From Daphnia carinata (Eukaryota > Arthropoda > Branchiopoda > Diplostraca > Daphniidae), in NCBI RefSeq assembly GCF_022539665.2, contig NC_081332.1, positions 1 to 64,000 on the forward strand: 64,000 nucleotides of DNA, given 5' to 3'. Positions 56,515-64,000 of the stretch are shown in pieces. The notes beneath the pieces were generated by a model, which was not told the DNA's origin, ran no database searches, and saw only the letters and a list, made by a program, of their open reading frames with translations. How positions within the stretch are numbered: position 1 is the first letter of the stretch; every line of letters starts with the position of its first letter. A program made the position numbers and the translations under genes.

Positions 56515-59500
56515 TGTGTGTTGCTGCTTCAGTACGAGCCGATCGTAAATGGAAAGGTGTCAACCTTTTCGACACGGTTACCAAGGGTTTCTTTTTTTAT
56601 TTTTATTTTGCCTTGTTCAAAGCTTCAGGATGATGACCTTTTTAGTTTTTTTCTAAACCCTGAAATGCCAGTTTCGTCAGTTCGGTTCATCCAAAAAAAA
56701 AAAAAAAACTTTCAGAGGGGGGGGGGGGGGGGGGGGTTGAAAACGAGACCGGTTTTCTTGTCTTTCATCGCAAGAGCCCAAGCGAAACCCACATACATAG
56801 CAAGTTTTGGGGGAGGGGAATTTAGACGTTGGACAAATGACCCAACGTTTGATGGCCATTACAAGTGATGGCCGAAGCATGAAAACCGGGTCCTTGTTGC
56901 ATCACTATGTACGCACACGACGAGCAAACCCAAATCACATTTGATATATATACAAGTAGATAGAATGTGGGTACCAGCAAAAAAAAAAAAAAAAAAAAAA
57001 AAGCCCATGGCTGGCAATCATTTTTTTTTTTTGAGGCTTCTTTAAAAAATATCAAATATGTACACGGGCTTTCAAAAGAAAACTGCCAAGATAATTGACA
57101 GCCCAAGCGGTCCCTTAACTGGGTCTAACGTCTGAACGCGCACACGCCCATAAGGAACTCTTCAATTCGAAGAAAGAAAAAACCCACACAGTTTCATCAA
57201 TGTCTCCGACATCTTCCTTGTCGTTGAAAAAAAAAAAAAAAAATCCAAACGAGCAAAAAGCAAAGAAATAAAAAAATGTGAAGTGGACGTACCTGTTGCC
57301 CCAGTCGATATGGGATGTGATGCGTAGCCGCAAATCTCTGAGATGATCCAGCGTGAAGGTGCCGGTCATAAGCTGCCGACGCCAGTCCATCAGGTCCAGA
57401 ATGGCCGATCGGAGCATCGTGCATTGCTCTCTCTGACGTCTCTGCATAACAGTCAAATAATATCGCCGTTAGAATGTAGAAAAGAAAAAAAAGAGACTCA
57501 CACGAGATCATTATGCAAATGAAAACGAGAGAGGAAAAAAGAAAAAGAAACATGGGAGCGCCTTTCATCTCTTTCTCTTTAAAAAAAAAAAAAATATATA
57601 AGAAAATCCAAAGGAGATATAGGAAAAGAAGAGGCTGTCTATCTCTACACACAGCTAGGGCTTCTTCCCGTTTTTTTTTTTTTTTATTTTTATTTTCCCA
57701 CGCCCTCGCCCGACACCGACGGGGCCGGCGTGTTTCTCCCACCTCCCTATTTCCATTCCGAAACATCCGAGATGAACGCCGATATCAAACGGAAAAGAAT
57801 TATTTATAATAACGAGCGTCGTTCATCTTCAGCCAAGGAATTTCCTCAAAAGCCCCCCTGGTTTGGACAATACGGACGGGATCGATCAACGCGGAATCAA
57901 TCAATGACCGAAGAAAAAACATTTTATCAGACGATTCCATCCATCACGTGTAAATCTCGAGAGGGAAAGGAAACAAGAAAAAGAAACAGAATTTAAAAAA
58001 AAAAAAACCTTTTTCCCGGATTGCAGCATCAATTGAATTGTGTGATGCAAAAAACGCTACTATATTTGATTCCTGGTTGAGTCTTTCAAACATATCGTCC
58101 CGGATGCCCCGTGAACTATTTGTTATTTTCATGTTTGGTTTTTTTTTCTTTTCACTTTCCCCCATTTGAAATCAATCAAATAGAACAGCAACTAATCCAT
58201 CAACAGGTATTTTCGTGGGCGTGGTGGCCCGTTTATGCTATGCCGTAACTACTATAGGAAACATGTGTTAGCGTAGCGATGAAAACGCCCAATCGAAAGC
58301 GTTTCGAAACCGACTCGCAAACGACATCCATCTCTACCACCAAAAGTATTGACTCGCATAACTTTGAGCAACAAACCTCCGGATGTTGGACAAGAATAAA
58401 GAAAAGATCAACCCCCCCCCCACCTCCGCCATATCCTGCCCGAAAATAAGGGGAAGAAGAAGAAAAAAACAAAACAAAACAAACTTAATAGAAGGAAAAA
58501 AGAATAAAATAAAAAAGAATATATTCTTTTCTAAATCGTTGAGGGGGGATGACGATGCACATGTCGTCCAAACAGAGAGGGGAGTCTATAGGCCTATAGC
58601 GTTATGATATAGTCCTTGACCCTAGTGGGCGGCGGCGGCATAGCAGAGACGCTGTCTGTGTTACCTGTGTGTGTGTGTGACTCAGGAGTTAGAGGGGGGA
58701 AGTGGAAAAAAGCGTGAGAAACATCCCCCCCCCCTCTCATCTCAGTCTCTCTCTCATTTTTTCTCTTCATTTTCCAGCTCTATTTCTATTTGGCTTGAGG
58801 TCTCAAAAAAAAAAAAAAAAAAAAAAGTTTGTTGTGAAACAAATACGACAAAGACTACGGGAATACAGGTTTTCTTTCTTTCTTTCTTTCTTTTCAGGTT
58901 GTAAATCAACTACGTGATCGATAACGTCCGCACTAGCAGAAGCTCCTGATGCTGGGGCCAGCCGGCCCGAAAAGGCCTCTCGCTGACCCTCCACCAACTG
59001 GTCAGCAGGAGCAAAGCATAAGAGAGCGGACGATGGCCAACCGGGGGCTGATTGTGTCGGTAGCTATCCTGCTGTGAAACATCAGTCCGAAAGGAGGGCT
59101 GTCGGTAGACCTTCTTCTCTTTTTCTTTTTTTTTTTTCTTTTTCTCTCCCTAGGTATATATATATATAAATATACACACACACACCTGCATGCCTTTCAG
59201 CCTTTTGGCTTCTTGATTTTTTTTTCTTTCTCTCTCTCTTTGCCCGGAAATAAGGAAAAAAGAAAACAATTTTCAGGTATTTTGGGAAATAATGGGGGAG
59301 ACCCGTGCGCGCGAGCCGCTGCTTTTTTTTTACAGTGGCCTTCACGCACGCAAGCAATCACCACACACACAAGATATACGATCTGCTACTTGTTGTTGTT
59401 GTTGTTGTTGTGGCTGCTGCTTCGAAACGAAAGATGATGCGTTCGTGCGTCCCCCCACATTGTGTAATGAAAACGACGGCGAAAATTTCCGCCCTCCCGA

Positions 59501-62500
59501 AAATCAAAACACGGACTGAGGAAAGCTCCCCCCTCAAAAAAAAAAATTCAAATAAAATCAAGAAAAAATTAAAAAAATAAATGAAATTAATGTGAAACCA
59601 TCGGGGCACAAACGGTCACAAGGGCACAGACGCGATGACCCGATTTGGTCATTCCTCTTGGTCCTCGATCGTTTTCCAACATCTCTTTGGCCCTTTCAGT
59701 CGCAAGAGCAGCAGCTCATTGGCTCCCATCAAAGAGATTCCAATCGTCCTATTCTCTTTTTTCTTTTTTTTTTCTCCCTTCTTTTACCATTTTCTTTGTA
59801 AAGTTAAACCCGTCGCCTCGTTAAGTGAGGGGAGAAAGAAAGAAAGAAGAAAGAAAAAAGAGCCGAATCTTGTGGCATGACAAGCACCTCCAGAAACGGG
59901 CGCGGATTCGATCTGCGTGTCACGCCGAGATTCTCTTTTCTCTCTCCCCGTATTCTATTCTTATTTTATTTTAATTTTTATAAATGTGTTATTTTTTTAA
60001 TTTAAAAAAAAAAACCAACGTCACGAGGGAAGAAGGCGCCGGCATAAGAACCGGCTTTTTCAAGTCCGTTGAGTTTGTTGTCTCGTAAGGTAAGGCGAGA
60101 AAAAGAAGCGGATGGCTCATTAGGACGCACACTCAAAATGAGATCATTATCGACGGAATGATACAATTCAATTGCCTTACTATCAGATGGGATATAAAAA
60201 GAAAGACGTTTTGAGTACAAAAAAATAATAATACTAATAAAGAAAGGAGAGTTTGAGTTGGCATGCGTCTTGCGCTAACGGAACTAGCAACGATGGCACA
60301 ATAAACGACTACCCGTATCGCACCGGGCGGGCCTCGTTTCTTTCTTCTTCATTGTCTGAAAGAGACAGATTTTTTTTTCTTTTTTTTTCTTTTCGTGGTC
60401 TCTCTTTTTTTTTTTTTTTTGGTTTTTTTGACTGATGCAAGGAGAATTCCCCCTCAACAAAACGAGGAGGAATTGGAATGTCATTTTCTCCCCTTAAAGC
60501 TGGCGGCTTTTGTTTAACAATTCTTCTTCGCTCTATGCGAAGCGGGTACACGTATAAGTTTCGAGCAGTCAGGAGAGAAATAAAAAACGAAACAACACAA
60601 CAAAAACCAAAATCTAAAAACAAAACAAAACAAAACAAAAAAATCAAAATGACTAGTTTTGTTTTGTTTCCAGAGAGTAACTCTGGCGCTAGCCTGTTAA
60701 ATGACCCTGTTTGCCTGATTCCAAATAACTTTTGATTCGAAGAAAATAACAAAGGAGAAGAAGAAAAAAAACAAAACAAAAACATACAAGAAATATAAAG
60801 AGGATAGAAGAAAATGGGGATCGGACGACACGAAAAACATTCCAGAACTAGTAGGGAAGAGAGCATTATTTCGCTCCGGGCCGTAAAGCTTTCGCTCCGA
60901 TATCTGCCACTCGTTGACACAAGTCATTTGTCTCATCCGGTCCGGGCTCTAGCCATCAGGTGGCTTCACTTTGTCTCCTTCGGTTCTGTCTACTTCGCCC
61001 TCCTCTCCTTCTCTCTCGCTCTTTCTTTTTTTTTGTCTGGAACAGTTACACAACGTAGCAACAACCACCGTCTGAAGACGCTACAAAACATTTCATGTTT
61101 TAACTTTAATTTTTTTCGGGGCAAACTTTCGAATTCCCATCAATAAATATGCACAAACGAGTGGTTCAATTAGACTTTGACAATTCATTCCGCCATGGAG
61201 AGGCTAAAGTAATCATAAAAATAAAATCCAAATAAGAAAACAAAACAAAAAAACTGAATTGTGCGGGAATTCACCGTTTTCAACGGGGCTTTATCGACAT
61301 TACAACTTGTTTTCCGTCCTAACGCGCGCAGTCAAAAGCCATCTAACGGTAGAAAATAAAACTAAATGACACTTACCACGAACGATCGGTTCCAGATAAC
61401 GCCCCATTCTCGCAACACGTTAGTGGCTTCTTCGACTACTGGATCGTCGTAATGCCAACACCTGAACGGAGAAAAGCATTAAGTAAGAATTTTTGGGGAG
61501 AAAACAAACAACAACACAGCACTCTTCCCCCTCCTCAAAAATAAAAAAAAACGTAATCCCATGAAGCCAATCAAATTTAAAAAAACACAAAAAATAAACT
61601 CATGATTAAAAAGAGAAAACCCGCAAAGGGTGACGGTAGACTTGGTAACAACAGCTGCGTACCTTTCCTGATCAGATGTAGGTCGCACTTGAACGTAGGA
61701 GCATGGGAAAATTCCCTGTAAACGAACGACAGAAACAAGATCATAAACGAAATCCGTGTTGGCGGCAAAAAGCGTATGGGAAATACTGTTTACCTGCACG
61801 CTAGGTGTGCGCAGATTCACGCCCAGATACCAATCTAGCAGGAAGAAGAAGCAAAAGCGTTCAAACAGGAAACATGTTTATCAAAGAAATCAATGAACTT
61901 TTTAGATAAGAGGAATCTCTTCGCAGCTGTTATCTTTAGGGGGCAACAACACATGTCGATGTAGCCATGACCGACATTCCCACGACCACTTACAGGGTGG
62001 GTGTTTGTGCGTGCTTTTCTGCGCACAGGCGATGATGGTGTGTGAGGAAAGAGTTTATCTCTTTCCGTTTTACGACCTTTTTTTTCTTTCTATTTATTTA
62101 TTTTTTAATTTTTCTTTCTTATCGATTCCATCAATACTATATAATTGTGTAAAGAAAAAGACTTGCGACAATTCGATAAGTTGAGAATTCATTCTTACCT
62201 TCGCATATCTGAGTGATTTCCACTAGATCGCCCAGTTGCAAGGTCAATCCATGAGGTATAGAAGCTCCGTCTAAGTGGCTGATAGCTGTTGGAATAAAGA
62301 AACAAAAAAACATATTTTAAACAAAGTTTTCATTCATAAAATTCAAGTTCAAGAGTTTTCGGGGAGAGATGATGCCTTTGTTATCGCAGTCCCACGTCCC
62401 ACCCAACAGGAAGTCCCCTCTCTGCCTTCGCTTTCCCTCTCTCCGCGTCTGAATGAATGGAGGGTGCGTTTCACCCAGTACGAGATGTGACCAACGGCTG

Positions 62501-63442
62501 GGTCCAGTCTACGCTGTTGTACACAACGGGGGGAGGAAAAACGAATGGGCCACCAACATCAACCGTCAAATGCCACAAACTAAAACTAAGCCAAACAACT
62601 ACTTCCTTATTGCCACAATGAATGGGGACGATCTTTTTTCTCTTTTCTCTTCTTCTTAAGTCAGCGGGAAAGGGAGAAATCGATTGTGCGAATATTGATC
62701 TGTGTTGTAGCGTAAAAAGAAAAAAGAAATAGAAACTAAAACAAAATAGAATGGCAGATCTTTTTTTTTCTTCCTCGGTTCATCTGCTAGCGTAGGAAAA
62801 GGAAGGCGGAATGGAACGTGAGTTTGACGGGATTATAAGACACGTTTGCCATCGACACCCTTATGCCTACCTATTTCAAACCTTTTGAATACACGCTGCA
62901 TGTGTACAGCGACAGCCTAAGGTTATTAAGCGGATAAAAAGACGAGGGGAAAACGGGGGATTACAACGTTGTAGGAAATTGAAAGGGGGCAGGGTAGGTA
63001 GGGAGATGGTGCGTCAGAGGCGTCCTCCAAGCTTCCGCGCGTGTAATATGCTATGCTTTGAGGTCAACAGCACTGGCTGGCGAAACTTTCCAATCAAACT
63101 TTCAACTTCTGTTGTTCTCATTTTCTCTGGTTGTGAAAATTCTCGAATGGGAAACAGCAGGCAATGCTGTGGCACACAATTCAGGTTTGACGGATGGCAA
63201 GCTTAAGGAAAAGGGAATCCCTGTGCCACGGAGCAGTTGTTCATTTTTCCTGATGAAGCAGTCAGACTGACAGCTTGTTAATTAGGCACTAGAGAAATAG
63301 CTTTTCGCCGAGGAGTATACCATTTTTCACTTTAAACCCATGTTGATGCAACAACTAGGTAAAGAAAGCACTGGCAAAATAAATATTAAACACAACATAT
63401 CTTACCCACTCCGATAGTTTTCTCAGACACGTAATTCCACAT
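39121..63442 (-). CDS. spg: DOCK-B family Rho GEF (DOCK3/4, sponge-like), 27 exons, ~2,033 aa
   Basis: This is a guanine-nucleotide exchange factor for Rac/Rap-type GTPases at the cell cortex. Exons, 5' to 3': 63442-63406, 62285-62199, 61834-61794, 61715-61663, 61461-61377, 57441-57293, 47276-47192, 47098-47063, 46970-46813, 46673-46592, 46475-46160, 46067-45935, 45775-45662, 45079-44917, 44856-44548, 44452-44262, 44186-44086, 44011-43759, 43684-43250, 43157-42879, 42797-42654, 42561-42394, 42320-42235, 41993-41831, 41755-41556, 41453-40860, 40759-39121. Layout: SH3 (residues 1-70, with [10 protein letters not shown]), helices, DHR-1/C2 (about 410-600, from [13 protein letters not shown]), helical repeats, DHR-2 (about 1150-1600: [51 protein letters not shown]), and a proline-rich tail with SH3 ligands PPLPPR and [15 protein letters not shown] and [10 protein letters not shown] favour DOCK-B over DOCK-A. 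Exon 13 contains an apparent 1-base deletion; all other phases close. Confidence 0.93.
41823..41831 (-). other. Non-canonical GC splice donor, DOCK intron 24
   Basis: Exon 24 ends CTATTG and the intron begins GCAAGATG on the minus strand. The acceptor before AATTTCTAC at 41755 is a normal AG, and both sides are phase 0. No GT is available nearby that preserves the conserved NFYK junction. Confidence 0.75.
42092..42109 (-). other. Candidate 18-nt in-frame microexon of the DOCK gene
   Basis: Minus-strand segment flanked by ATTAAAG (acceptor) and a near-perfect donor GTAAGTATG. It is 18 nt long with phase 2 on both sides, so inclusion between exons 23 and 24 would insert six residues without shifting frame. 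Vertebrate DOCK3/4 joins the flanking exons directly (FN-x-ILL), so it would be optional. Confidence 0.35.
42568..42583. repeat. G16 homopolymer forming an unusual C-only polypyrimidine tract
   Basis: The plus-strand G16 run is, on the minus strand, a C16 run 5 nt before the exon 22 acceptor ATGTAG of the DOCK gene. Confidence 0.8.
45712..45724 (-). other. spg: Apparent frameshift in DOCK exon 13
   Basis: The exon begins in the frame of [18 protein letters not shown], which then hits a TAG within about ten codons. The second half of the exon continues the conserved C2 strand ([15 protein letters not shown]) in the next frame and joins exon 14 in phase 0. One base appears to be missing around GACGTCCAGC. 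It could be an assembly error or a real lesion. Confidence 0.8.
47277..48999. other. DOCK intron 6, innexin-A upstream part
   Basis: No coding sequence is recognised. It is A/T-homopolymer-rich, with many A12-A17 runs. It probably includes the promoter of the first innexin, but I cannot place a TATA or initiator with confidence. Confidence 0.45.
49000..50398 (+). CDS. Innexin A, gap-junction protein (2 exons, 418 aa)
   Basis: Coding exons 49000-49956 and 50099-50398; GT-AG intron, phase 0. This is a four-transmembrane gap-junction or hemichannel subunit of the plasma membrane. TM1 is about residues 38-55, and the first extracellular loop has two Cys (C60 in PIEC, C76 in TYCW). The signature [10 protein letters not shown] is at 115-124. 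The second loop has a Cys pair (PRMTKC, DALCLLP), and TM4 is [11 protein letters not shown]. The C-terminal tail is long and basic ([11 protein letters not shown]). It sits in DOCK intron 6 on the opposite strand and is first of three paralogues. AATAAA at 50680..50685 is a possible poly(A) signal. Which insect innexin it matches cannot be settled by eye. Confidence 0.95.
50399..51057. other. Innexin A 3' UTR and innexin B upstream region
   Basis: T-rich, non-coding. The end TTATTTTCAG at 51048..51057 is a good acceptor just 4 nt before the innexin B ATG, so innexin B probably has an intron in its 5' UTR. Confidence 0.5.
51062..52144 (+). CDS. Innexin B, gap-junction protein (single coding exon, 360 aa)
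   Basis: ATG at 51062 ([14 protein letters not shown]) was chosen because it aligns with the N-termini of innexins A and C; the ORF extends upstream only through a likely 5'-UTR intron. It has the innexin core: HYRF before TM1, first-loop Cys in PIDC and [16 protein letters not shown], second-loop Cys in RVTKC and DALCVLP, and [10 protein letters not shown] as TM4. The C-terminal tail is very short after [16 protein letters not shown] and ends in Cys, with no long regulatory tail. AATAAA at 52166..52171, 22 nt after the stop, gives a short 3' UTR. Confidence 0.95.
   Translation: MSVVRLFSVFATLLKVKLLQDKPVVDNAIFRLHYRFTCVFFLAASLLATAIDFFGKPIDCVIDKGVPYARILNTYCWIQHTFTVPLDELQISPGVGPDSNEKRFHSYYQWVPFVLFFQGMLFYLPHWIWKRFENGIVGGLTAGARRFDLKGQDATFSRPLLSNYLNETIGTHGHLGVAHVTCELFNLVNAIGNVYLIDLFLGGYFVDYGWKVLQQQSLDQEDRRDHMIETFPRVTKCTFHSYGPSGGVQRHDALCVLPVNVINEKIYVFAWFWLVLLAIVSLFALLYRLVVMVSPAVRHLALKRVGLTTCDQQSMVILSRRLPYPDCYLLILLGKNLQVAVYRDLLDDLAHYLDHSHLNC
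52166..52171 (+). terminator. Polyadenylation signal of innexin B
   Basis: AATAAA 22 nt downstream of the innexin B stop codon, followed by a T-rich tract. Confidence 0.6.
53073..53126. repeat. Inverted dinucleotide repeats (CA)n / (TG)n
   Basis: A (CA) run of 19 nt at 53073-53091 and a (TG) run of 19 nt at 53108-53126 are separated by about 16 nt. On one strand they can pair as a hairpin. They lie about 130 bp upstream of the innexin C TATA box. Confidence 0.75.
53257..53295 (+). promoter_or_regulatory. Likely core promoter of innexin C
   Basis: TATATAA at 53257..53263 is followed by an initiator-like TCACT at 53291..53295, 36 nt from TATA start to the A. A plausible 5'-UTR donor follows (CACAG|GTGTTTGTG near 53330), and the acceptor just before the innexin C ATG ends at 54622. 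This makes a first intron of about 1.3 kb. Confidence 0.5.
54651..55844 (+). CDS. Innexin C, gap-junction protein (single coding exon, 397 aa)
   Basis: ATG at 54651 ([16 protein letters not shown]) aligns with the paralogues and follows an acceptor TTGGATTGCAG. The ORF upstream of it is 5'-UTR or intron read-through. Innexin features: HYRFTS into TM1, first-loop Cys in PIDC and [16 protein letters not shown], second-loop Cys in RMTKC and [18 protein letters not shown] as TM4, and [16 protein letters not shown] shared closely with innexin A. It is closer to A than to B in the C-terminal half but lacks the coding intron of A. The insertion in the first loop ([14 protein letters not shown]) is longer than in A or B. 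Confidence 0.95.
   Translation: MSLIGLLGSFAGFVRVRFLHDKADIDNAVFRLHYRFTSAFFFAACVIITAFDLIGSPIDCITDDAISRPEVINTYCWIQHTFTLPGSSKLPGGKVVQYPQAFQGVGPAYEGQGERRIHSYYQWVPFVLFFQGILFYLPHWIWKQFEDGTVRNMTDGSRGLLLGWVAEDRKMRSSALSHYLQETLHTRGRLALVYIGCEVLNLVNVIGNIFFIDRFLNGAFLDYGTRVIQYSNMDQEDRDDVLIEVFPRMTKCTFHRYGSSGSIQTHDALCVLAWNIFNEKIYIFLWFWLILLSVLSALALAYRLVIVVSPIARLFVMRRVSSPSMDSAETVIRRVPFGDYFLIHMLGKNLEGFLFNGLIDDLAHRFTAGNDPNKINSSAGLESAPILSALYGSPGER
56484..56519. repeat. (TG)n microsatellite
   Basis: Nearly uninterrupted TG repeat with one C interruption. Confidence 0.85.
56717..56736. repeat. G20 homopolymer
   Basis: Twenty consecutive G on the plus strand, shortly after an A15 run. Confidence 0.85.
57442..61376. 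other. DOCK intron 5 (3.9 kb)
   Basis: No coding, RNA or transposon signature was recognised on either strand. It is dominated by A/T runs, CT-rich stretches and short tandem repeats, including (TTG)n near 59391-59410. Confidence 0.5.
62286..63405. other. DOCK intron 1 (1.1 kb)
   Basis: No gene is seen. As a first intron it could hold regulatory sequence, but nothing is recognisable. Confidence 0.45.
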
Positions 63443-64000
63443 GGTGGGACATCACCCGCAGTGAATAAAAACTAAGTGCTATGGTGAACTATAACACGCA
63501 CAAATACGAAAGGTTTGCCAGTTTCATTATAACGAATGTTTTCAGGAGACTGTCACCAACACCAACAGAACAAACACAACACACACAAACAGCTGCCCCC
63601 TTTTCCAAGCAGTCGAAACAAATGCGAGAAGTTTACAAAGCCTATACTCACTAGCGGGAGTGCAGAGCTACAGGCCAGGCCAGCCTAGTTTTTATTTGAA
63701 GGTAAACTAAATTTTCTACGTTTTAAATATCAAAGCTATAAAAAGAAACAAAAATTTAAAAATTTAAAATAAAAGCCTGGATAATTTTTATTGTATAAGT
63801 AAATTTGGAATTTTTCAGAGTCACGGTAAAACAGAAATGAACAAAGGTGGCCCTGCTGGCATCAAGCATAATCTGGGGTTGCAGCTGCCATCTAGTAACG
63901 GGTACCAGTAGCTGCTTTCAGTATAATCTTGATTCGAATAGAGGAGCTCCAAAGCAGAAAGATCCTAAGGAGAAAAACTGGTAGGTTAAGCAAGTATTCA
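63443..64000. other. DOCK 5' UTR / promoter region
   Basis: No TATA box is found at a sensible distance. The last about 100 bp (from about 63880) contain a CTCF-like motif and may belong to a divergent neighbour. Confidence 0.35.

Larger units (their letters stand above)
55845..57292. other. Innexin C 3' region and rest of DOCK intron 6
   Basis: No gene is recognised. It contains a long (TG)n tract and a G20 run. AATAAA at 56398..56403 could be the innexin C poly(A) signal. Confidence 0.45.

Noticed and set aside
58920-59090. GC-richer patch in DOCK intron 5, considered as an RNA gene
   Set aside because: It does not fold as a tRNA or match snRNA or 5S signatures that I can recognise.
60309-60920. 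Minus-strand 203-codon ORF in DOCK intron 5
   Set aside because: Built from homopolymer and A/T-rich tracts giving runs of Phe, Ser and Lys; no domain or good splice context.

Overview
The window is eukaryotic, arthropod-type DNA and most likely from a branchiopod crustacean such as Daphnia. The evidence is spliced genes with short GT-AG introns, long homopolymer and (GT)n tracts in introns, arthropod-type nuclear tRNAs, a vitellogenin-family lipoprotein, and a cluster of innexins (the protostome gap-junction family). Gene models were built by hand from splice sites and reading phase. Every intron phase closes, apart from one apparent 1-base frameshift.

Region 1 (1-27609) is a direct tandem array. 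It has 20 complete periods of about 1,332 bp plus a truncated terminal unit, and it continues past the left edge. Each unit holds a decayed tRNA-Val(CAC)-like gene (-), an intact tRNA-Val(AAC) (-), a tRNA with a lysine-type body but an Asn GTT anticodon (-), and a canonical tRNA-Asn(GTT) (+). The copies are nearly identical. Divergence and loss of function collect in the last two units, as expected when recombination homogenises the inside of an array better than its edge.

Region 2 (27610-38830) begins with an AT-rich flank carrying a possible broken chemoreceptor fragment. It then has a 28-exon, 1,719-codon vitellogenin-like large lipid transfer protein gene (-), a 5-exon TAX1BP3/TIP-1 single-PDZ gene (-), and a head-to-head 66-codon ORF of unknown function (+).

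Region 3 (39121-63442) is one large minus-strand gene for a DOCK-B Rho-family GEF (DOCK3/4, Drosophila sponge-like). It has 27 exons and about 2,033 codons: SH3, DHR-1/C2, helical, DHR-2 and a proline-rich tail. Its sixth intron, about 10 kb, contains three innexin genes in tandem on the opposite strand. One has an intron in its coding region and two do not. The best candidates for follow-up are the tRNA array with its Lys-to-Asn anticodon-switched tRNA and possible dicistronic Lys-body/Val transcript, the innexin cluster nested in the DOCK intron, the DOCK frameshift, and an 18-nt microexon candidate.
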